Source of the DNA: Agrocybe praecox
Lineage: Eukaryota > Basidiomycota > Agaricomycetes > Agaricales > Agrocybaceae
Direction of reading: 5' to 3'
Assembly: GCA_964017145.1 (NCBI GenBank)
Contig: OZ024846.1
Coordinates: 3,038,001 to 3,102,000, forward strand
Length of the DNA: 64,000 nucleotides
Below the pieces are notes generated by a model. It was not told where the DNA came from. It ran no database searches and saw only the letters and a list, made by a program, of their open reading frames with translations. Below, in pieces: positions 56,405 through 64,000 of this stretch. The position numbers and the translations under genes were made by a program. The number at the start of each line of letters is the position of its first letter. The stretch's first letter is position 1.

Positions 56405-57907
56405 ATGATCGCGTTGTTGGCTGGCCAAGCGAGTACAACAGTTACACTTGACAGGTAAGCTACTCAACGTCAACACTTGTCTGCGTAGACACATGCGTAT
56501 TGCTTGGCCGTCAGTCCAATCTCATACTCATAATATCAATTACAGCGCTCGTCCTCAGGTAGGCACAGAAATAACATGTTGCGGCATGACAACGATAACC
56601 TTGGTTGAATAAAAATACCAGCTTATTGCCTTAATTTTTATCACTGTCTTGCAGGGAATACTGACCGTCCAAGTATGTAAGTGGCATATCACGTCATATA
56701 TCGTGAACACTAACTCATACCGAATCATACATTTCCCATTGGTAAAAGTTCTATACTACCTTGCCTTCCCAGCGGACCGGCTGCACCTCAAAGTTCTCGT
56801 ATACAGCGTATACACGCTAGAGATGTCACAGGTAGTGATATTGTATGACGAGTGGTACGTTCTTTTTGTGGAGATGTTTTTTGTCAGTGGAAGCAGCGTT
56901 GGTGGGACTGGAAGTCCTCTCGATATAGTCGGAAGATCCTGGATAGGGTTGGTAATTGGCGCAGTCGGTGAGCTGGAAGTTTCAGTGGCCCCAATTGGCG
57001 CTTTGATTTCCCATATCTTAATTATTCAGTAACATCTTTAGTACAGTGTCTGTACGCCTACAGGATCTATGTATTTGGGAGCTCGTTGGAGGTACTTCGT
57101 ATACCGAGAGGCCCTTTGGTAATTGGGATAGCCATTATCCTTGTGCGTATGCAATTCATTTTGTCTTGTCCATTATACTTGGCTGACGAGATCAGCTGTC
57201 ACTGCTTCAATGCGGTGCTGGCACTATGCTAGCCGTTGAAGCTCATAAGGCCGGGTACTTTAGTCGACTTATAAGTCACACGATACAGACGGCAGGTGGA
57301 GTGAGTTAAAGTGTTTCAGACTTTCTTTTGACCCTCACTGACATTAGGACCTTTCTCCTGCGTAGGTATGGAATGGATCTGGCATTATGTGCGACTTTAT
57401 TATAGCGGTGTCGATGACGTATTTGGTAAGCGCCCGTTGCCCGCCTGCTCGCCATCATGGCAAACCCCATATTTTAGCTATACACCTCCAGCCACACGGG
57501 AATAAAACAGACGCGTAGAATCGTACAGAAGCTGATAAGATTGACAATAGAGACTGGGACGTGTACAGGTACGTACTTACTATACGCCTAGTCATTTTCA
57601 CTTGACGCTCTTATTTGAAGTCATTATCGCCATCATTAACGTGGTCACACTTGATATACCTAAGGAACATCCAACGTTTTATCAAACGCTGGTATCAACC
57701 GTATCGGCGGGAATATTATCCAAGGTTTACGCGAACTCGATGATGGTGTTGCTCAATAGCAGAGTGGCGTTCGCTTGTGATGGCGACGATCGTGCTCAAT
57801 TTCACGAAATAGAATGGAATGTGACTGACGAGAGCCAGACTCAGACTCAGACACAGGAATTGGGATGCAGGCCAAATGTGTCAGGGCCATCTACTGGCGA
57901 TGCATAG
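56405..57907 (+). CDS. DUF6534 membrane protein (gene C), nine exons with a 13-nt microexon
   Basis: All exons resolve: 56405-56454, 56546-56558 (13 nt), 56622-56676, 56749-56967, 57042-57142, 57196-57300, 57366-57425, 57478-57568 and 57621-57907. The total is 981 nt, 326 residues, with no internal stop. Membrane segments include QLIALIFITVLQGILTVQV, WIGLVIGAV, GPLVIGIAIILL-like, DFIIAVSMTYL and EVIIAIINVVTL. Family motifs are YYLAFPADRLHLKVLVYSV, LYAYRIYVFG, RRIVQKLIRLTIETGTC and GILSKVYANSMMVLLNSR. The C-terminus is a cytosolic QTQTQTQ tail. The ATG at 56405 is the first after an in-frame TAG. Function of the family is unknown. Confidence 0.85.
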
Positions 57908-58167
57908 TTGTTTGGCCTTATTTCCTGGTTCCATACATAATCACACGAAATATTCACCTTCTGCAGGAGATACAAGTGTACGTGTCAAATGTTCACCGAC
58001 TGTCGAAAATCATGAAGTAACGATTAACAAAAAGATAAATGGCAGAACAAGAAAGGGGGTATTGGCTTGGAGGACAGCGAGGCCCAGAAGGCGTCACACA
58101 GTATTTCAGAAGCCCGGCTCTTCTCAGTGACTCGTCAACGATGCATAAATCCTCCCTGAGAGTGGGC

Positions 58168-59474
58168 TCAAGCCACAACATATTCTCGAACCCTGTCTTC
58201 CCTTTCTGAAGATACATTAATATGAGTGATTCCAAGATTTCGTAAGAGCGGGATGGTAATGTTGCGAGAAATAGGCGCAATAAGCGCAGTTCCAAAAAAC
58301 AAAACAAAAAAAGACGACAATTTAAGCGTATGTAGCCCGTTGAATACCACAAGATCTTTTAGCTTCAGGTTTTGTGCAACTAGGCGGGTCAGGTCCAGGT
58401 AGTGCGAATTATCATTATCAGCAACGTCTTTTCCGATTATTCCAATGCGAAGTTCCTCAGCGCAAGCCTGAGCACAACGAACCATGCTATCAAGACAGGT
58501 GAAACGGAACAACCTGTCAAATTGGAGCTGTATACAGCTTAAATTATTCCATGGGCAACGATCGAGGTCGCTGACATTATAAACTGTTCCCTAGCTTATG
58601 CGGCGGAGTGAATTTGACGTTAGACTGTGTTGACTTCTCCAGAGGTCCTCAAAGGAAAAATCCCTGGGATGGAAATGCGATATTCGGATCGCGGGTAGAG
58701 GAGAAATATAAAGCTGAGATTAAAATGGGTGGATGTCAACATGGCTGCAGACTCGAGAAGAGGGAAAAAAACCTCTTTCCCCTCTTTGTGTTGTGCATGA
58801 GTAGCAGTTGAATTGATTATCCTTCCAAAATTAATCCTGAACTCAAACATCTGCAGAGTATAATAGGTGGCCTTTCGTTCCTTGGAGACCTGTTCAGCGA
58901 TTTGCTTTTATTTCCTTCACCACTTTGGAATTGGGGCAGGAAAATCCGCGTCGCGCGTAGAAGATTTCCCTTCAATGGATAAGGTGACAGGGCAAAGGAT
59001 GAGTACCAGCTCGCTCAAGCCACACACGCACATGTCTTCGACGCGAGATGGCTTTGGAGAATGAATATGTATGTTGCACCATAGAGACGGAGTCGAGATA
59101 ATTGTCTTGCTTTTGCGCAAGTACGCGCATATATGGCTTAAATGGAAAACACCGACGGGACAATCTTTCGCGACCCAAGGAAGTGTGCGCGAATGTGTGG
59201 CATTGAACTTCAGTATATTGTCTTCTTCGTCATCGCGTTGTCCCCCTTCAAGATCGACAAAGGCGCCTATCAGGTTTGTAGTACTCTCTCGGTGGCCTTC
59301 AATGACATGTGATTTCGATGGTCTGTGGTGGGGTAGGTGGAGAATCTTCTCCTTCTGCTCTATGATACTGAATTTTCCACCTAATAAAGGGGCTTGGGAA
59401 AAGATTAACTTGAGTGACGATGGTAATGAGAAATTTATGGATTGAAATCGAAGTTTGGCTTTGACCCAGCACAC
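58168..59474 (-). pseudogene. F-box-like protein gene, apparently decayed
   Basis: The minus strand has FHLSHICAYLRK followed by STPSLWCNIHIHSPKPSRVE, which matches the 'LSHVC..WR..A..TP.LW..I.I' stretch typical of mushroom F-box-like proteins. A following segment, VWLERAGTHPL, is in a different frame, indicating a frameshift. Further along, AQACAEELRIGIIG, LTRLVAQNLKLKDLVVFNG and ITIPLLRNLGITHINV look like LRR-type C-terminal remnants. No clear F-box start (LPxE) is found upstream. A multi-exon intact gene cannot be fully excluded. Confidence 0.45.
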
Positions 59475-59592
59475 CCGAATGCGGGGAAACCTTCAGTTCT
59501 ACATCGGTGGAATGTGCGTTCATCTGTTCTTGGATATCATTTACCACGTACATATCCAAACCTGACACGGGTAATTGGTTGCTGAATTGATC

Positions 59593-60057
59593 CTACCTCA
59601 GAATAGGCGATAACATCAACGAGCGCTTAACCACATCGATAACGCACAAGAGAGGAACCCACCTTTCGTCATTGTGAACCGTTGTTTGGAAGTTGGTATC
59701 AGTTCTAAAAGGTTGTAACTGATTCAAGTTAGCCACTTCCAAAGGATAGCTCGTTGCTGGAGGTCCAGAGATACCGATTTTAAGTCGGCTTTCTGATTGT
59801 GCGTTCTGTGCCCATTTGACACGCCTCGTGGTCGTCTCAATGACGCTATTTTGGTGAGACTTGCACCTTCTATCTATTGTGTCTACGATAATTACGTACC
59901 GGGAATAAAAGAAAGACTCCAGCTCCATAATATAGCCTTTGGATTGGTGGAAGCAAGGCGAAAGTTGTTCAACATGGGCCTCTTCTGGGACCCACCCATG
60001 GAAGTATATACGGCCCAGCTTAGCTTTTAGGGGCCTATCGTTGTATGCTGTCAGCAA
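59593..60057 (-). CDS. Hypothetical ORF, unknown
   Basis: An open frame of 154 residues with HGWVPEEAHVEQL, NSVIETTTRRVKWAQNAQSE and ATSYPLEVANLNQLQPFRTD. A donor-like GTGGGT follows HNDER and short exons may continue toward 59475, so it could be the 5' part of the gene whose remains lie at 58168-59474. No family is recognised. Confidence 0.3.
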   Translation of the reverse strand: MLTAYNDRPLKAKLGRIYFHGWVPEEAHVEQLSPCFHQSKGYIMELESFFYSRYVIIVDTIDRRCKSHQNSVIETTTRRVKWAQNAQSESRLKIGISGPPATSYPLEVANLNQLQPFRTDTNFQTTVHNDERWVPLLCVIDVVKRSLMLSPILR

Positions 60058-60271
60058 AACCGGAACCGATGCATATATTGGCGAGTGAATTTATTCGTGG
60101 TTCCACCCGGCACCAAGGTTCCACTTGAATATTTGAGCCTATGAATCCAGCGACTCTGCGGTCATGTGACCATTTATTTTCTCGCGAGTGACGTAATCTT
60201 CAACCAACAGTTGAAATCAAATTTCTGCTTTACCAGTGCGTGCTCTTCCGACGTTTGCAACAGTGACCGCA

Positions 60272-61398
60272 ATGTTGGGGTCCGTAATTTCTGGAATTTG
60301 CCGTTGCTTCTATCAACGCACAACAACCGCCTTTGCAATTCGAAATGGAACCGTCGATTGTACCAGGAAACTTTCTGTATGTTTTTACCAACTCGACTAT
60401 CTAAGGTTTAACTATATACCTTTACATATTCTATACAACAGTCATACTCGAACGTGGAATCCACTCCCCCAAGATATCGAGAAGGACGTTCGGTCTTGAC
60501 CTTGCGGCCAGATCGAATGCAGGAATTGGGCCAGCAAACTTACGATATTTCTGGACTAAAAAGTGCGCTCTTTAATCCTATAAGTCATATGGGTTTCGAC
60601 GAGGAATCGGTAAGGGAGTATACGAACATAGTGTATCGCAATAAATTACACGAGGACGAGTTACACGAAATGTACAAGCGCTTCCCGCCTGGAACAAAGG
60701 GCCTGCTTTATTACCATCATAATGGGGACCCCTCCGATATCTCAGGGGAAGTGCGCTTTCGGATATGCAGCTCGCCTTCCCGCTTTTCTGAAGGACGCGA
60801 CCTTCGAATGTCTGTGGCGCATATAAGCTCGTTTGAAGGTCCTTGGTCTATCCCATTGTATTCTATAGCATCATACCCAAATTACGGCTCTCTCCAGCAG
60901 CTTCTTCTGGCCGAAAAACTTGTTGATAGGTCCTTGTTGAATGACCTATCTCAACTTCCACACCGCAAACATCTATTGAAAACCATTCTATACGACATGG
61001 AATACCCATTCATCTTGGACTTGTCTCTACACAAACCTCGCCTGTACGTTATGACGCGTACGAAAGTGAAGATGATTTATTTGCCTTATATCCTTTCTGA
61101 TTCCGATGAAGGACAAAGATTTCAACCTTACGAAGGTGAGTGATGTTGCCCCGGTCTGATTGTCAAGTGCTATATCTATGCATTTTTAGGACTGGTGCGA
61201 TGCCAATTAGTGCGATCCACGAATACAGCTAAATTTCATTTGAAATTTCTCGAATTACTTACGCCCGTTCGATGCGTGATTCCGAACTACTCGCATAGGA
61301 TACGACAACCGCAGGTCGGCGAATGCCTTACCAGGGTATATGGAAAAGGGAAGCCAAAACTGTGGACGTATACTGACAAGGAAGATGGTGGACTCTAA
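60272..61398 (+). CDS. Basidiomycete hypothetical protein (family of unknown function)
   Basis: Three exons fit: 60272-60376, 60442-61135 and 61190-61398, phases 0 and 1, about 335 residues. The N-terminus is basic and Cys-containing (GICRCFYQRTTTAF) and might be a mitochondrial targeting sequence. The body has PPGTKGLLYYHHNGDP, GEVRFRICSSPSRFSEGRDL and GPWSIPLYSIASYPNYGSLQ, a pattern I associate with a common uncharacterised Agaricomycete family. The second half has FLELLTPVRCVIP and ends KLWTYTDKEDGGL. The ATG at 60272 is the first in frame; the open frame extends upstream without ATG. Confidence 0.72.
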
Positions 61399-63141
61399 AA
61401 CATTACCATGGTACGAACATATATCATGATTTCTCACATCGTTTAATCTGGTTATTCACTTCCCAAGAAGTATAAAAGATATCCCTGGGAGATCCAATTC
61501 TGCAATCAAGACTCCCAGTCGATACTCCCCGAAAACGCAATTATTTAGTTCCACAGATGTTGTAGATCGCCGTTGAATGTCAAACCAGCCCACAAGGCGT
61601 GAATTTGTAAAGGTCTCGAGTCACTAATTACTCCAATACAAACCAACTCAACAAACCGTGTGCTTCGAACCGGTTTTCGTCGAAGTTTACTATATCTAGA
61701 TATCAGCGGATTGGCCTATCGACTACATGTGGGACCTAATAAACACCGTTCAAGACAATAAAAGATCCTGAATAATTCCGACGAAGTGTTCGAAGCCGCC
61801 CTACAAAAAGAAGGTAGCAATGCAGAAAACTCGGCAATAAAGCAAATTTCTGGACACGATCTGTCCCAATTCCGCAGTACAGATGTCTATACGATTGTGG
61901 TTTTTGACACGAAGAAGCCCCGTACTCTATTACCTTCCGAGGTTTAAGCTTGGTGCCTTCCCAGGGCTCGACCTCGATTACCGCAACTCGGATTCAGTAG
62001 GTGACCAAACCGGTCAATGAAGTAATAATGACGTATGAATCTGCAGTACGGAGATTTATCCACTAGAGCCTGGTCCTTTTCTTACTCGATTGCAAGAAAG
62101 CGGTTTCAGTATTCGTCGTGACTTGGATCGCTTTTGGTCCTTTCGCATAATTTAGACAACCGATGAGCAGTCGAGGATATTGCGTTCTCGATGTCCGTTT
62201 CTGAACATATAGGTTAGCTTATTTATATAATATCATGAGGTACCAGTGAAGTCGAAGGTATATCGGCACTATTACGGATTCAAGTGGTCCACGGCGGCGG
62301 ACAATTATGGTGAAGATCCGACACAATTAAAAAAACTCCACGGAGTCGACATAGGCTAAAGTTAAAGATGTGAAGCGCCAGAAAGTTTTCTGCTTTGAAT
62401 TAACGTTTTCTCTCACAAAGGTTTGACTCGCCTTCCATCCAGCAATATGGTACCCAATACCTCACGTAGGAATGTCGTCGGATTCTCGCTCTTGAGGCGG
62501 AAAATTTTGGGGAAAATGGGAGTAAAAGTCTCTTAACCGACAGAAATATACAGCATACCTTTTGTATTCTGGAGACATAAAAAAATTCCCGAGTCCCGTT
62601 CCCTAAAATAATTATTTTTAGATCATCAGTCATCTAATTTTATCATTCTCGTTACAAATGTGGTCTCATGTTTTATCTTATCTTATCTTTATGGATTCGC
62701 ACGACCTTTCTTGTTCTAAATTGTACTATTGTTCTCTATGCGGCTAGTATCTATGCTACTGAAACAATACTTATGCATTCCTCCCAGAGACCTTACGTCG
62801 CATTAACGACAAAACTATTGTCTGTGTATGTCCTACGCCTCAACACCCGACAACCACACAGCTCCGCCTGTCATGATCACAAAAGCTAGCTTTATACTAA
62901 TGTCAAAACATGGGCATTTGCCTGGCGATGATCCATGGTAACCTAAATTTACCCACAGTGCGATGGCCACAAGCATGTCTTTGTTCTATGCAACCACTAA
63001 AGCTATATAAGCTCTGACAAGCTCGTCATGGACCACTGTTAGATACCACAACCACCAATTGCTCGACGTAGGTCCCAAATCATTAGGCTCTTTCCATTAG
63101 CCAAGCTAAGTCCCTTCGTCAGCTAATACAGTACACATAAT
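61399..63141. other. Intergenic, no gene recognised
   Basis: Only short frames are present. 61720-61970 has protein-like stretches broken by stops on the plus strand, possibly a decayed gene. A 'ttatcttatcttatcttta' microrepeat is at 62670-62692. Confidence 0.5.
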
Positions 63142-64000
63142 ATGACTACTACTACAACCACCTCGGCATACCTTTCCCCTTTCCTCTCAATGAGCCAGGC
63201 TTGTCGCAGTATCTGGAATAAGCGCACGAGAATGGAGGACTCTTCAGCAGTAACGGTGACTATTCTCAAGGGGTCGACCGGAACCATCGAAGAAGATATT
63301 AAGCTAGCTGGCCTATCACTAGATCCAGTCTCTCCGCCGTCAGAGAGTCCACCATTTCTACGAAGGTTACTTCATGGACGTCGAACCCCGAGCAAGACAG
63401 TGACCGGGCTAGATCCTGAGCTGGAACGTGGGTACAAAGCGATGTTATTGTTGGAGGGAAAGTACGGGTTGAAGTTCAGTATTCCGCGGAGAGTACGTCG
63501 CAAGTTGGCACCTTTCGTTCAGAAAGAGCTTGCTGCCGATATAGAATGGTCAACTGTGGAGGCAGCGTATTGGCTAGCTGCTAGCCAGGATAAAGCAAAA
63601 GCTCCAGGAATTTCGATGATCAACTCCATTCCGCAAGTTAACGCAGGGCCAGAGACACATTTTTTCTCATATACTCCGTCTCTCTCCCTACCTACCTCCA
63701 CGGAACAAGCTGTAATTGCGAACGGGCCTCCTGGCAAGTCCATGGAGATCACGACAACCGAACAATCGCAAGAACTGAAACAAGACCACCAACCACCCCA
63801 AGTAAAATCGAAATCGACTTACGTTTACGCTCTGCCCAACATCAAGACTCGAAGACTGATCTCCTTATTTTTATCGACGAGAGTGAAGACGGACTTGCCG
63901 TGGAGTAGGAGCCATATCATTTATCCCCACCGCGATGCGTACGAATTACCTCCGGGAATGAAGGGCTCGAAAACTTCTATCACATCAAGTTTGCGGGTTT
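63142..64000 (+). CDS. Unknown protein, 5' part only (runs off the window)
   Basis: From the ATG at 63142 the frame is open to the window end, at least 286 residues. The N-terminus is T/S-rich, then comes TVTILKGSTGTIEEDIKLA, a basic segment LLHGRRTPSKT, and LERGYKAMLLLEGKYGLKFS, which looks helical. VEAAYWLAASQDKAKAPG follows, then a low-complexity P/Q/K region. No family is recognised, and no intron is needed to keep it open. The absence of a stop over 859 bases strongly supports coding. Confidence 0.7.
   Translation, partial: MTTTTTTSAYLSPFLSMSQACRSIWNKRTRMEDSSAVTVTILKGSTGTIEEDIKLAGLSLDPVSPPSESPPFLRRLLHGRRTPSKTVTGLDPELERGYKAMLLLEGKYGLKFSIPRRVRRKLAPFVQKELAADIEWSTVEAAYWLAASQDKAKAPGISMINSIPQVNAGPETHFFSYTPSLSLPTSTEQAVIANGPPGKSMEITTTEQSQELKQDHQPPQVKSKSTYVYALPNIKTRRLISLFLSTRVKTDLPWSRSHIIYPHRDAYELPPGMKGSKTSITSSLRV

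Overview
The window looks like nuclear DNA of a mushroom-forming basidiomycete (Agaricomycetes). The reasons are many short introns (about 45-90 nt) with GT...AG ends, NACHT proteins of the NWD2 style carrying the 'H-x-SF-x-DFL' motif, a DUF6534 membrane-protein family, an Agaricomycete-type BTB gene and integrase-type transposons. There is one assembly gap (200 N, 45321-45520). Most of the window is accessory DNA shaped by segmental duplication and nested transposition. The only clear housekeeping gene is an Erv41/ERGIC2 homologue at the left end (438-2387); the right end holds a basidiomycete family of unknown function (60272-61398) and a truncated unknown gene (63142 onward).

Layout. 1-2.4 kb: the edge of a minus-strand gene and ERV41. 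2.5-7.5 kb: a direct-repeat pair flanking a 3.8 kb element with terminal inverted repeats (TIRs), internally duplicated and carrying GC-rich modules. 7.6-9.4 kb: DUF6534 gene A and a broken copy of its 3' exons. 10.3-35.5 kb: a cluster of five NACHT genes, three on + and two on -, all with the same four-exon plan and an unrecognised C-terminal domain of about 260 residues. Two isochorismatase-like genes (one broken) and an unknown gene pair (one broken) are interleaved as duplicated blocks. NACHT4 is a pseudogene and NACHT5 has lost its normal first acceptor. 38.1-39.8 kb: DUF6534 gene D. 41.7-55.5 kb: DUF6534 gene B, interrupted inside an intron by a 12.3 kb nested transposon complex and separately frameshifted. 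56.4-57.9 kb: DUF6534 gene C, nine exons including a 13-nt microexon, fully resolved. 58-60 kb: a decayed F-box-like gene and unknown ORFs. 60.3-64 kb: the two unknown genes.

The transposon complex is the most unusual structure. An outer element (42522-54793) has TIRs, a TA target duplication and arms made of inverted arrays of a 160 bp repeat. It contains a smaller TIR element (43959-45873, with the gap) and a 6459 bp element (46018-52476) with a perfect 6 bp target duplication. The latter encodes a DDE integrase-type transposase with a GRPRK AT-hook motif, a second conserved-looking protein, and a divergently transcribed, intact BTB gene as apparent cargo. No function is shown for the NACHT C-terminal domain, DUF6534 or the second transposon protein. 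All splice structures were derived by hand from splice signals and reading frame.
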